Assembly: GCA_024363285.1 (NCBI GenBank)
Contig: AP024711.1
Coordinates: 148,188 to 212,187, forward strand
DNA from: Leptolinea sp. HRD-7
GTDB lineage: Bacteria; Chloroflexota; Anaerolineae; Anaerolineales; Anaerolineaceae
Length of the DNA: 64,000 nucleotides
Reading direction: 5' to 3'
Made by a program: the position numbers and the translations under genes. How positions within the stretch are numbered: position 1 is the stretch's first letter; each line of letters starts with the position of its first letter. The notes below the pieces were generated by a model. That model was given only the letters and a program-made list of their open reading frames with translations. It was not told the DNA's origin and ran no database searches. Shown in pieces: positions 18,283-27,505 of this stretch.

Positions 18283-18828
18283 AATCCCTCCCCGGAGTCG
18301 AAAATAACCGGCCATTCTGATGGACCGGTTTCGCTACTGGCTCCCTGACACCATATCCCGTCAATTAAAAAGCGGGAAAGCGACCAATTTTTGGTGCCAG
18401 ATCCTTGCTTTCAACAGAGAACGGCATGTTGAAGGCTGTTTGGTTTTTGAACAATAATGAAAGCTGTCTAAAGCATAAAGATGCTGAATAATCCCTCAAC
18501 GACAAATCTCATTATAGAAAGAACCAACAGGTTGTCAAACATATTGATTGCTGGTTAGTAAAGGGTCACGGGAATATTCTGTACATCTATGAACAATTGG
18601 ATATACCTGTATGTACCTCATGGCGGCAACCGCATCGTTTGATGGAGAAAATATTAATTTTTGTTTTATTCCATTCAGGGTGTATAGTACATAATAATAG
18701 TAGGTACAAGGTAGGAACCTATCAGGACTTAGTTTCTGAAAACCAGTACCCCCTTAAAACCAAATTTCACAGAGGCTGCGGCATTTTCAGGGGGAAAACC
18801 ATGATTGAGATAATAACGGAGTGACTCT
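18283..18828. promoter_or_regulatory. Divergent intergenic region between response regulator and GGDEF gene
   Basis: 546 bp without a credible gene. A possible plus-strand promoter is TTGTTT (18661-18666), 16-bp spacer, TATAGT (18683-18688). A 76-codon frame at 18597-18824 lacks a ribosome site and protein-like sequence. Nothing else recognised. Confidence 0.35.
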
Positions 18829-21800
18829 GTGAATTTTCAATACGCGAACGCGCTAATTGTAACCGCCATGATCTTCTTCTCTCTTTCAGGTGTAGCTTTT
18901 CAGCGCCGAAAAGCACCCGGAGGGTTTCCGCTGGCTGTTACTTTATTTGCGTTGGGGATTTGGACATTTTCATATGGCCTGCGGTGGACAACCAGCGACC
19001 TGCGGGAAATTTATTTCTGGTTAAATTTGACCTATCTCGGAATTGTAACAACCCCGGCGGCTATGGTTGTTTTTACTTTCCAGTACACACAACACCCGTT
19101 CCAGTTTTCCCTACGTCACTACGCGTTCCTGGCTATCGAACCGGTTATCACTTTGATTATTCTGTGGACCGACCCTCTGCACAACCTGTTCTTTGGCGGT
19201 TCACGTAACCCTGATTCCATTCTCGCGGGAGGAATCTGGTTTCACTTCAACGCGGTTTATACCTATATCTTACTTATCCTCTCTATAGTAGTGCTGATCC
19301 GGCACATACAGAATTCAATCAATGTTGCCCGTCAGCAGGGGATGATCATTCTTATCGGATTCCTGATACCGGTCATTGTCAGTGGACTTCAAATATGGCA
19401 AATTGTCCCTTCAATAGGGTTAGATCTTACCCCCTTTGTGTTCCTTATCAGCACTTTTGTGGTAATGATCGGTTTCTTTTATTACCGTCTGTTGGATATA
19501 ACGCCCATTGCTTATTCACGCCTGTTTCAGAACTCAGCCAACGGACTTATTGTTGTAGATAGTCAATGGCGCATTGTGGATGTCAACCCTGTCGGCCGCC
19601 AGATACTGGGTCAGATGACGGCCGGCATAGGCAGTGATGTCCGCGCGGTTTTTGCCTCCCGGCCTGACATTATTCGCTTGCTGAATGGCAATGAAATGTG
19701 CTCTACTATTATTCGGTTGGAAATTGAAGGCAATGATTTGGATTATGATACGGCTTTATTTCCCATTCGAACCAATCCTACACAACCGGATGGATGGTTA
19801 CTGGTGTTCCATGATATCACCGCGTTCCGGCGAACAGAAGAAGCCCTTATGGCTTCAGAAAATAAGATCCGGTCTCTGTTTCAATCAATCACCGACCCGG
19901 TTTTGGTAATTGACCAAAAGGGAAAGTATTTGGAGATTGCCCCCACCAAACCGAACAGTCAGATTCATGATCCTTTACGGATTGTCGGTAGATCGGTCGC
20001 GGATGTTTTTCCAAAAGAAGAAGCCCGGCAGATCATGGATGCCATTCAGGAAACATTGCGAACTCGCTCAATAGTCCATCTGGATTACCGGATGGTGATC
20101 GAGGGAAAAGAGTTCTGGTACGCTGGCAGCGTCTCACCGCTTACAGAAGATACCGTGATCTGGCTCGCGAGGGATATCACCGAGCGCAAAAAAATGGAGC
20201 AGGACCTGCGCGAACGGGAGTTGCGTCTGGGGTTGGCGCATGAGATCGCCCATGTGGGGTACTGGGAATACAGTCTTAATGATAAACAATTCTGGGCATC
20301 AGACGAGTTTTACAAGATCATGGGGGTGAATTCCAGAAGTGGCATTTCATCACTTGGCAAACTGGAAAAATTTTTTAGCCTCAAAAATAGAAATCACTGG
20401 TCCGAGTCATCTCGTGAGTGGTTGGAGTCTCTGCCAAACCGTGAAGTTGATATTGAGATCACGCGCAAAGGAGAGACCGAACCCCGCATACTGCACACCA
20501 TCACCCGGGTGGAGTACAACGATAAAAATAAACCGGTAAAAATAGTGGGTGTGGTGCATGATGTAACCAACCAGAAGAGGGCGGAACGTGCTCTCGAAAA
20601 GCGTATGATGGCACTCACCCTTCCGCTGGAAAAGAACCAGAACTTCGCTCTTGATGATCTGTTTAACCTTGATGACCTGCAACACATTCAGGACGACTTT
20701 TCGAACGCTCTGGGTGTGGCCTCGGTTATTACCCGGCTTGACGGTACGCCAATTACAAAATATAGCAATTTCACCCGCCTGTGCGGGTCGTTGATCCGAC
20801 AAAACCCTCAGGGCTGCGCGGATTGTATTTCAATAAATGCAACCGATTCCAAAAATACGATTGACGGGAAACCTTATACTGTCCCCTGCCCAAATACGAA
20901 TTTAATGCATGCCAGCGCGCCGATAATGGTTGGCGGCAAGCATATAGCCAACTGGCTGGTAGGACAGGTTCGACTGAATGGAACAAAACCCGATGCCGCT
21001 ATGGCTTACATCCGCCAGCTTGGATTAAACGAAACTGACGCGCTGCAGGCATTCAATGAAATTCAGGAAGTATCGGAAGAACAATTTGAGAAGGCGACCC
21101 GGGCGTTATTCACTCTGTCTACATATTTATCCAATACAGCCTATCAGAATGTTCAGCAGGCACGTTTTATCACCGACCGAAAAAAAGCCGAAGAAGCGTT
21201 ACGCTTATCAGAAGCCAAGTTGCGATCATTGTTTACCGCTATGACCGATGTGATTATCGTCTATGGCAGCGACGGGGAATATCGCGAGATCGCCTCCACC
21301 AATTCTCAGCGATACTACCGTCCACCGCATGAACTGCTGCACCGCCGTATAACAGACGTATTCCCGGAAGATATCGCCACATTGTTCATGCGCACCATCC
21401 GACAGACATTGGAATTAAAAGAAATGTCTCGTGTAGATTACAGCCTGACCATCGGCGGACGGGAATACTGGTTTTCGGCAAACGTCTCACCATTTACCGA
21501 AGATAGTGTGATCTGGGTGGCGCGGGATATCACCGATCGTAAGAAAGTGGAAGATGCCCTGCATTACCAGTCAACGCATGATACGCTGACCGGCTTGTAC
21601 AACCGCCAGTATTACGAAACCGAAATTGACCGGCTGCAGCATTCCCGTCTCTTTCCGATCAGCATTATTATGATCGATGTTGACGGGCTGAAATGGGTGA
21701 ATGACCACCGCGGGCATCAGGCCGGTGACGAATTACTGCAGCGGGTTGCCGGGCTCTTAAAAAGCGCCTTCCGGCCTGAAGATATGGTCGCCCGTATGGG

Positions 21801-22080
21801 CGGCGATGAGTTTGTTGTGGTGCTTCCGCTCACAGCGGAACCGGCCGCCCGGCAGGCCATCTCACGCCTGGAAGAAATACTGGAAAAACATAACCAACTC
21901 TTCTCGCCTGAGCAGAAGCTCGGGCTCTCGATGGGGACGGCCACCGGAACTTCCGGTAGTCTGTTAACCGAAGTGTTCAAGATCGCCGATCAGGCTATGT
22001 ACACGGTGAAATCCCGGAAAAAAGCACAGTCCGCCAACCCGGATTTTGTTCCTCAGGACCAGACAACATCCCGGAAGTAA
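18829..22080 (+). CDS. Membrane PAS/PocR diguanylate cyclase
   Basis: Predicted sensor of 1083 aa that makes cyclic di-GMP. Order: a seven-helix membrane module (residues 1-220, His-kinase-7TM type); PAS domains at about 228-340, 345-455 and 460-580; a PocR-type sensory domain at about 605-765 with a cysteine-rich 'RLCGSLIRQNPQGCADCI' segment and 'PYTVPCPN'; a fourth PAS domain at 785-900; and GGDEF at 905-1070. The active site reads GGDEF (residues 991-995), so it should be catalytically competent, and RPED five residues before it fits an allosteric inhibitory site. No EAL domain is present. Start is GTG with a GGAG box. PocR domains are known or proposed to bind small hydrocarbon derivatives; the ligand here is unknown. 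Confidence 0.9.
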   Translation: MNFQYANALIVTAMIFFSLSGVAFQRRKAPGGFPLAVTLFALGIWTFSYGLRWTTSDLREIYFWLNLTYLGIVTTPAAMVVFTFQYTQHPFQFSLRHYAFLAIEPVITLIILWTDPLHNLFFGGSRNPDSILAGGIWFHFNAVYTYILLILSIVVLIRHIQNSINVARQQGMIILIGFLIPVIVSGLQIWQIVPSIGLDLTPFVFLISTFVVMIGFFYYRLLDITPIAYSRLFQNSANGLIVVDSQWRIVDVNPVGRQILGQMTAGIGSDVRAVFASRPDIIRLLNGNEMCSTIIRLEIEGNDLDYDTALFPIRTNPTQPDGWLLVFHDITAFRRTEEALMASENKIRSLFQSITDPVLVIDQKGKYLEIAPTKPNSQIHDPLRIVGRSVADVFPKEEARQIMDAIQETLRTRSIVHLDYRMVIEGKEFWYAGSVSPLTEDTVIWLARDITERKKMEQDLRERELRLGLAHEIAHVGYWEYSLNDKQFWASDEFYKIMGVNSRSGISSLGKLEKFFSLKNRNHWSESSREWLESLPNREVDIEITRKGETEPRILHTITRVEYNDKNKPVKIVGVVHDVTNQKRAERALEKRMMALTLPLEKNQNFALDDLFNLDDLQHIQDDFSNALGVASVITRLDGTPITKYSNFTRLCGSLIRQNPQGCADCISINATDSKNTIDGKPYTVPCPNTNLMHASAPIMVGGKHIANWLVGQVRLNGTKPDAAMAYIRQLGLNETDALQAFNEIQEVSEEQFEKATRALFTLSTYLSNTAYQNVQQARFITDRKKAEEALRLSEAKLRSLFTAMTDVIIVYGSDGEYREIASTNSQRYYRPPHELLHRRITDVFPEDIATLFMRTIRQTLELKEMSRVDYSLTIGGREYWFSANVSPFTEDSVIWVARDITDRKKVEDALHYQSTHDTLTGLYNRQYYETEIDRLQHSRLFPISIIMIDVDGLKWVNDHRGHQAGDELLQRVAGLLKSAFRPEDMVARMGGDEFVVVLPLTAEPAARQAISRLEEILEKHNQLFSPEQKLGLSMGTATGTSGSLLTEVFKIADQAMYTVKSRKKAQSANPDFVPQDQTTSRK

Positions 22081-22600
22081 CCTTCGCCCTCAAGGGGGAA
22101 GGCCGGGATGAGGGTGAGGTCTACCGGGTGCGAATTCGATGGACGCACACGTCACCCGGCAGACCCTGGTGCGTTGACCGCGCCCTCGTGATGTCAGGTG
22201 TTGTTATGGTGGATTTGTACAGGATGACGCGGTCAACGGCACCCTACGTGTACGTCTAAGGTTTGCCGGGAATAGTGTCAAGCCGGCGCAAGAAAGTCAC
22301 CTTCCCCCTCGAGGGGGAAGGCCGGGATGAGGGTGAGGTCTGTCGGGTGTGCTTCACCGGAAGAACAACCTTCCCGGCAGATCGTGGTGCGTTGACCGCG
22401 CCCTCGTGATGTCAGGTGTTGTTATGGTGGATTTGTACATGATGACGCGGTCAACGGCACCCTACGTGTACATGAAAGGTCTTTCGGAAATAGTATTAAA
22501 CCGGCGCAAGTAAGTCACCTTCCCCCTCGAGGGGGAAGGCCGGGATGAGGGTGAGGTCTGCCGGGTGTGCTTCACCGGAAGAACAACCTTCCCGTTAGAT
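22081..22600. repeat. 218-bp tandem repeat array, about 2.4 copies
   Basis: Unit anchors GGTGCGTTGACCGCG occur at 22168 and 22386 (period 218). Each unit has a perfect palindrome built on CCTTCCCCCTC with its complement, plus a 76-bp segment bounded by GGTGCGTTGACCGC and GCGGTCAACGGCACC. It is the same family as 26530-27440. It starts right after the GGDEF gene stop. Confidence 0.9.
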
Positions 22601-22607
22601 ACAAACC

Positions 22608-23750
22608 CTACCCCTTGATCACCGCCAATGGACGCAGCCGCGTGACGATTCTTACCAGATCCTGCTGGCGGGCCATCACATCTTCAATATCTTTATAGGC
22701 GCCGGGAGCTTCGTCAAGATCATGTTTAGACCGTAAACCGTGGATGATGCCTTTCATCTTCTGTTGTTCACGCTCCAGGTTAAGTTTGCGCGTGGCTTCG
22801 TTACGCCCCATGCGCCGTCCGGCCCCGTGCGAGGATGACTGGAAACTCTCTTCACTGCCCCGCCCCTCGGTTATATAGCTATGCGCACCCATTGACCCGG
22901 GGATGATGCCCGCCTGCCCTGCCCGGGCAGACGTGGCCCCTTTGCGATGCACCAATACCCGGTGCCCGAAGTGCGTCTCTTCGGCGGCATAATTGTGATG
23001 AATGTTGACCTCATACGTCCCCACCCCGCCGGTGACAGCCGTGATGGCTTCCATACAGCGGTGCACCATTAGCGCGCGGTTGGCGCGGGCGAATTCAAGG
23101 CAATAGTTCATTGCCGTTAGATAGTCACGGCCTTCGGGTGAATCCGCGTCTAAATACGAAAGGTCAGGGTCCGGCAAGGTAAACTTACCTTTCGCGCTCC
23201 GTTGCCTGGCCAGCCGGTGGTATTCAGTGGCGGTTTTCAGGCCGAAGTTGCGGCTGCCCGAGTGGATCATCAGCCACACAAAGCCGTCGTCACCCTGCTG
23301 GATCTCAATGAAATGATTGCCGCCACCCAGTGTGCCCAGTTGATGGCGTGCCGAGTACAGCTCTTCCTGAATAATGCCAATATCCGGGGCGCGATCGAAG
23401 CCGTCCCAGGGCTGTGGTTCAGGGTGATGCTTGAACCCCACCGGCACGTCGGCACGAATGATGGACAGGATGTCCTGCAATTGTGTGGTGGTGACCTTCT
23501 TCAGGTCGGTGCGCACGGCGGCCATACCGCAGCCAATATCCACTCCCACCGCGTTGGGGATAACCACACCATCGGTGGCCAGCACACCACCAATGGGCAT
23601 ACCGTAGCCGGCGTGTGCGTCAGGCATGATGGCCACCCAGCGGAAGGTAAAGGGCAGGTTTGCCAGATTCCGCGCCTGCTGCATGGCCTGCGCGTCAATA
23701 TCATCAGCCCATAGCTTGATGGGTACGCGTTCAGTAGTGATGATTTGCAT
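22608..23750 (-). CDS. rtcB: RtcB-family RNA ligase
   Basis: Predicted GTP- and Mn-dependent RNA ligase joining 2',3'-cyclic phosphate (3'-phosphate) ends to 5'-OH ends, 380 aa, the shorter bacterial form. Seen: 'MPDAHAGYGMPIGG' near residue 42, the metal-binding Cys in GVDIGCGM near 70, 'LGGGNHFIEIQ' near 141, 'HNYAAEETHFG' near 252 and the guanylate-accepting His region 'SSSHGAGRRMGR' near 306-317. No archease or rtcA gene is adjacent; it stands alone between repeat arrays. The role may be tRNA or RNA repair. Confidence 0.93.
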   Translation of the reverse strand: MQIITTERVPIKLWADDIDAQAMQQARNLANLPFTFRWVAIMPDAHAGYGMPIGGVLATDGVVIPNAVGVDIGCGMAAVRTDLKKVTTTQLQDILSIIRADVPVGFKHHPEPQPWDGFDRAPDIGIIQEELYSARHQLGTLGGGNHFIEIQQGDDGFVWLMIHSGSRNFGLKTATEYHRLARQRSAKGKFTLPDPDLSYLDADSPEGRDYLTAMNYCLEFARANRALMVHRCMEAITAVTGGVGTYEVNIHHNYAAEETHFGHRVLVHRKGATSARAGQAGIIPGSMGAHSYITEGRGSEESFQSSSHGAGRRMGRNEATRKLNLEREQQKMKGIIHGLRSKHDLDEAPGAYKDIEDVMARQQDLVRIVTRLRPLAVIKG

Positions 23751-23788
23751 ACTGTCAGGATAACACGGTTTTTGGGGTAAAGGTTGAT

Positions 23789-24104
23789 TTCCCCTCTCCC
23801 CATCGTGGAGAGGACGTCCAGAAGGGCGCTCTCTGCCTTTTGTCTTTCCGGTCGTCTCGGCGTGTTTTGCTATCCAATGCGTTGCTTCTCGAGCAGCCGG
23901 CTTTGTCCCCTCACCTGACCTCTCCCCTTCGGGGCGAGGAATTTATGACTCCTTTCCCCATCGTGGAGAGGACGTCCAGAAGGGCGCTCTCTGCCTCTTG
24001 TCTTTCCGGTCATCTCGGCGTGTTTTGCTATCCAATGCGTTGATTCTCGAGCAGCCGGCTTTGTCCCTTCACCTGACCTCTCCCCTTCGGGGCGAGGAAT
24101 TTAT
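23789..24104. repeat. 158-bp direct duplication with hairpins
   Basis: Two tandem copies (about 23789-23946 and 23947-24104, period 158 measured at CATCGTGGAG in 23801 and 23959). Each ends in CTCTCCCCTTCGGGGCGAGG, related in style to the 163-bp repeat near 2.4 kb. No gene in 23751-24130. Confidence 0.85.
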
Positions 24105-24130
24105 GACCTGTACAGTCATGTTAATGCAAC

Positions 24131-24397
24131 TTATTCCCTGCTGCCGTAACTGGTTAACCGGTAATGCGCAAAAAATTCGTCCAGGGTCATCGGGATAAAA
24201 CAATCACGCAGAATGTGGATATCTCCACATAGCGGGCACAGGACTTCACCCGAAGTGGACGGGGCTACCAACATCATACTTATTCCGGATGTGCACTGAA
24301 AAATGCCAAAAACGTGCATCACTCCGTTGGCGAAGATCGGGGCAGAAGTCGCGTACAGGTCTTGCAACGTGCAGACAGGCTGATACTTTTCGTCCAT
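24131..24397 (-). CDS. Small hypothetical protein with a CxxC zinc-knuckle-like motif
   Basis: 88-aa protein with an excellent AAGGAGGAG ribosome site before its ATG, which supports expression. It has 'CPLCGD' near residue 54 and further single cysteines at about 9, 35 and 66. The sequence is compact, without signal peptide or membrane segment. I do not recognise the family. It lies alone between a repeat array and the ammonium transporter region, all on the minus strand. Confidence 0.65.
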   Translation of the reverse strand: MDEKYQPVCTLQDLYATSAPIFANGVMHVFGIFQCTSGISMMLVAPSTSGEVLCPLCGDIHILRDCFIPMTLDEFFAHYRLTSYGSRE

Positions 24398-24663
24398 CTT
24401 GCTCCTCCTTCATTGCGTATTTAATTGGTAATGTTGTGTATTCATTCTACAATCAAAACCGCCGAAATTTCAAGAAGCGGCATATCGTATTAACGCATAA
24501 AGAAGCCGGGCGTGGCATCTATGAATAAAAGTTTAATCGCCTGGCTTCTTTCACCGGATTTCGCATGCCGTCATCCGGATCCCCGCTATTCGGGAAATCT
24601 CATCTCCAGCCGGCAGGTAGACAGTCACCGCGCGACGGAGCGAGTTATTTTCACATATATGAA

Positions 24664-24771
24664 TTACTCTTCTTCACCAGTTTTGTTTTTCTTGACAACC
24701 GTTGGGACTACCACCCACAAAAGGAAGAAAACCACAAAAGCACCGAGCGCCATCATCATTTCTTGAGTCAT
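24664..24771 (-). CDS. 35-aa single-pass membrane microprotein next to the ammonium transporter
   Basis: Very short gene downstream of amt on the same strand: TAGGAG lies 9 bases before the ATG and a TAA ends it. The protein starts MTQEMMMALG, has one hydrophobic helix (residues 8-26, Phe/Val/Leu/Trp-rich) and ends KKNKTGEEE, so positive then acidic residues follow the helix. The pattern of good ribosome site, full membrane helix and charged tail is typical of real membrane microproteins. It sits 88 bp after the transporter stop and could be a subunit or modulator of it. This role is inferred. Confidence 0.65.
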   Translation of the reverse strand: MTQEMMMALGAFVVFFLLWVVVPTVVKKNKTGEEE

Positions 24772-24859
24772 GTCTTAATTCTCCTATTCAAAATGATCGT
24801 TCCTCTGCCGCCGGCGGGGATTTTCCCAGCGGCAGAGGTTGGTTTACAGTAATCAGTGA

Positions 24860-26245
24860 CTACAGGTCCGCGGGCAGGGTGTCTGCGGGGTAAGCCTCGA
24901 GACCGTGCTCCGGTACATCCAGTCCTTTGATCTCTTCTTCTTTGGAAGCGCGCAGTCCCATAGTGACTTTGAGCAGGGCAAAGATCGCGAAGCCCATACC
25001 CAGGCTCCAGGCCAGCACTACAGCCGCGTCAATCAACTGAGCGATAAATTGACCGGTGTTGCCCATGATCAGGCCGCTCACGCCGCCGTAGGTGCCATCC
25101 GCGAAGATACCGACCGCGATAAGCCCCCACAGGCCGCCGAAACCGTGAACCGAAACGGCGCCGACAACATCGTCAACTTTCAGTTTGTTTTCCACGAAAC
25201 CGAGAGCCCAGATCATGACCATGGCGGCGATGACACCGATGATGACCGCGGAAAGGGTTCCCACATACGCGCACGGAGCGGTGATACCCACCAGACCGGC
25301 CAGACCGCCGTTGCAGGCAAGCGTCAGATCGATCTTGCCGGTTTTCAGCAGGCTGTAATACACGCCCACTACAGCGCCAGCTGCGCCGGCCAGGAAGGTG
25401 TTGACCGCAATGACAGAGATACGCAGGTCAGTGGCAGCCATGGTTGAACCGGGGTTGAAACCAAACCATCCAAAGAACAGGATGAAGGTACCCAGAGCAA
25501 CCAGTGACATATTGTGACCGGGAATGAATTTTGCTTTACCATCTTTGCCGAATTTGCCAAGGCGGGGGCCAACCATAATGGCGCCGGCAAGGGCTACGAA
25601 ACCACCCACTGCGTGTACCACACCGGAACCGGCGAAGTCACGAGCGCCTACACCGAATGGCAGAGTGGCTAACCAGCCGCCGCCCCATACCCAGTGGCCG
25701 TAAATGGGATAAACAATGGCAGAAATAAGGAAGGAATAAGCCAGGTACGCGGTAGTTTTGGTGCGTTCGGCTACAGCGCCAGAAACAATGGTGGCCGCTG
25801 TGGCCGCGAAGACCATTTGGAAGAACCATAATTCCATGGTGGTGACGTCATACGCGTCGCCAGAAAGCATGAAACCGGAAAAACCAATGAAAGGGTTCCC
25901 CGATTCAAGGCCTGAAGCCAGAGCCGAACCGCCAAACATAAAGGCAAACCCAAAAGCCCAGAACGCCAGGCCGCCAATAAGACCGTCCATGTAGTTCTTG
26001 GTAAGAACAGCGACGGTGTTCTTGGCGCGTGACAGGCCGGCTTCAACCATGGCAAAACCCGCCTGCATAAAGAACACAAGGAAGGCCGATATCAACGTCC
26101 ATGAGAAGTTGATGGAAGCCACCGGATTGGCTTCGGCTGTGGCGGCACCCGCGGGATCAGGACCGGCAGCCAGCACCGGCGCGACTGTGACCAGCAGAAG
26201 CACAAGTGCGATAACAATGGGGGTGAAATTCATTCTGAAACGCAT
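24860..26245 (-). CDS. amt: Ammonium transporter
   Basis: Amt/Mep/Rh-family ammonium channel, 461 aa. A cleavable signal-like N-terminus (residues 1-27, ending PVLAAG) is followed by about eleven membrane helices. Family features seen: 'FFMQAGFAMVEAGLSRAKN' near residue 58, 'DFAGSGVVHAVGG' near 206-218 with the first pore histidine, 'GWFGFNPGS' near 258-266 and 'VSVHGFGGLWGLIAVG' near 370-385 with the second pore histidine. The start is well supported by an AGGAGG box. No glnB/glnK gene is adjacent. TATAAT at 26278-26273 (minus strand) may be its -10 box, without a clear -35. Confidence 0.94.
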   Translation of the reverse strand: MRFRMNFTPIVIALVLLLVTVAPVLAAGPDPAGAATAEANPVASINFSWTLISAFLVFFMQAGFAMVEAGLSRAKNTVAVLTKNYMDGLIGGLAFWAFGFAFMFGGSALASGLESGNPFIGFSGFMLSGDAYDVTTMELWFFQMVFAATAATIVSGAVAERTKTTAYLAYSFLISAIVYPIYGHWVWGGGWLATLPFGVGARDFAGSGVVHAVGGFVALAGAIMVGPRLGKFGKDGKAKFIPGHNMSLVALGTFILFFGWFGFNPGSTMAATDLRISVIAVNTFLAGAAGAVVGVYYSLLKTGKIDLTLACNGGLAGLVGITAPCAYVGTLSAVIIGVIAAMVMIWALGFVENKLKVDDVVGAVSVHGFGGLWGLIAVGIFADGTYGGVSGLIMGNTGQFIAQLIDAAVVLAWSLGMGFAIFALLKVTMGLRASKEEEIKGLDVPEHGLEAYPADTLPADL

Positions 26246-26415
26246 AAAATCCTCCTGAAGCCTTTAGGTGAGATTATATGGAATCGAATGGGTCAAACCC
26301 ATACCCCATTCAGGTTAAATTAACCGTGAATTGGCAATGATTTTCGGGTTTCCTTACCCGTTGATCATGCCCCATATTACCCAAACGGGTGGCAATACCT
26401 TCTCTTAATGACAGG

Positions 26416-26550
26416 TTGTATAAATAGTACATTTGTGCTAGTATAGTGACAATCCATCAGGGGGTGGTGAGGCCGCCAATACATGGCCCGGGTAACCCAA
26501 AGGCGCCGTTTTCCAGCCGGAAGATGGCGCCGGTGGGTTCGATTTTTTTC
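26416..26550 (+). ncRNA. Candidate small RNA between amt and repeat array
   Basis: TTGTAT (26416-26421), a 17-bp spacer and TAGTAT (26439-26444) could drive a short plus-strand transcript. A stem with GGCGCC ends (26502-26507 and 26526-26531), inner TTTTCC/GGAAGA pairing and an AGCC loop is followed by seven T residues at 26543-26549. The T-run is 11 bases from the stem, farther than usual. No protein-coding sense and no RNA family I recognise. Confidence 0.22.
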
Positions 26551-27440
26551 AAATCTGGCGCGAAGGCCGGGATGAGGGTGAGGTCTGCCGGGAAAAGTGT
26601 TAAACCGCCGCGAGAAAGTCACCTTCCCCCCTCGAGGGGGAAGGCCGGGATGAGGGTGAGGTCTGCCAGGTGCGAATCACCGGAAGAACGGTCTTTCCGG
26701 CAGACCCTGGTGCGTTGACCGCGCCCTCGTGATGTCAGGTGTTGTTATGGTGGATTTGTTATATGACAGTGCGGTCAACGGCACCCTACGTGTTCGTGAA
26801 AGGTTTGCCGGAAATAGTATTAAACCGGCGCAAGAAAGTCACCTTTCCCCTCAAGGGGGAAGGCCGGGATGAGGGTGAAGTCTGCCGGATGCGAATCACC
26901 GGACGAACGGTCTTTCCGCAGGCCCTGGTGCGTTGACCGCGCCCTCGTGATGTCAGGTGTTGTTATGGTGGATTTGTTATATGACAGTGCGGTCAACGGC
27001 ACCCTACGTGTACGTGAAAGGTTTGCCGGAAATAGTATTAAACCGGCGCGCGAAAGTCACCTTCCCCCTCGAGGGGGAAGGCCGGGATGAGGGTGAGGTC
27101 TGCCGGGTGCGAATCACCGGACGAACGGTCTTTCCGGCGGACCCTGGTGCGTTGACCGCGCCCTCGTGATGTCAGGTGTTGTTATGGTGGATTTGTTATA
27201 TGACAGTGCGGTCAACGGCACCCTACGTGTTCGTCAAAGGTTTGCCGGAAATAGTATTAAACCGGCGCGCGAAAGTCACCTTCCCCCTCGAGGGGGAAGG
27301 CCGGGATGAGGGTGAGGTCTGCCGGGAATGAATTAGATGGACGCACACGTCACCCGGCAGATCGTGATGTCCGGTCTTGTTATGATGGATTTGTACATGA
27401 CGACGCGGTCAACGGCACCCTACGTGTATGTGAAAGGATG
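26530..27440. repeat. 218-bp tandem repeat array, about four copies
   Basis: Anchors GGTGCGTTGACCGCG at 26709, 26927 and 27146 (periods 218 and 219), with partial units at each end; the last unit lacks the left inverted end. Same family as 22081-22600. The open frames across it simply repeat with the unit and are not genes. Confidence 0.9.
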
Positions 27441-27450
27441 AGGTAGAAAA

Positions 27451-27480
27451 TGCCCCCTTCACATAACCGGGAAGGGGGCA
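27451..27480 (-). terminator. Terminator of the second sugar ABC operon
   Basis: Perfect 10-bp stem TGCCCCCTTC/GAAGGGGGCA with a 10-base loop, 25 bp past the permease stop. A short T-run follows on the minus strand. Confidence 0.75.
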
Positions 27481-27505
27481 AAGGAAAAGGGGGGATGAAA
27501 GATTT

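Noticed and set aside
24512..24893. Plus-strand frames opposite the amt microprotein
   Set aside because: No ribosome sites and unprotein-like composition; the minus-strand microprotein has both.
26461..26560. tRNA, SRP RNA or known riboswitch
   Set aside because: Checked for a T-loop, the SRP GGAAG tetraloop region and fluoride or c-di-GMP riboswitch cores; none fits.
26446..27169. Several 60-90-codon frames in the 218-bp array
   Set aside because: They recur with the repeat unit and have no ribosome sites.
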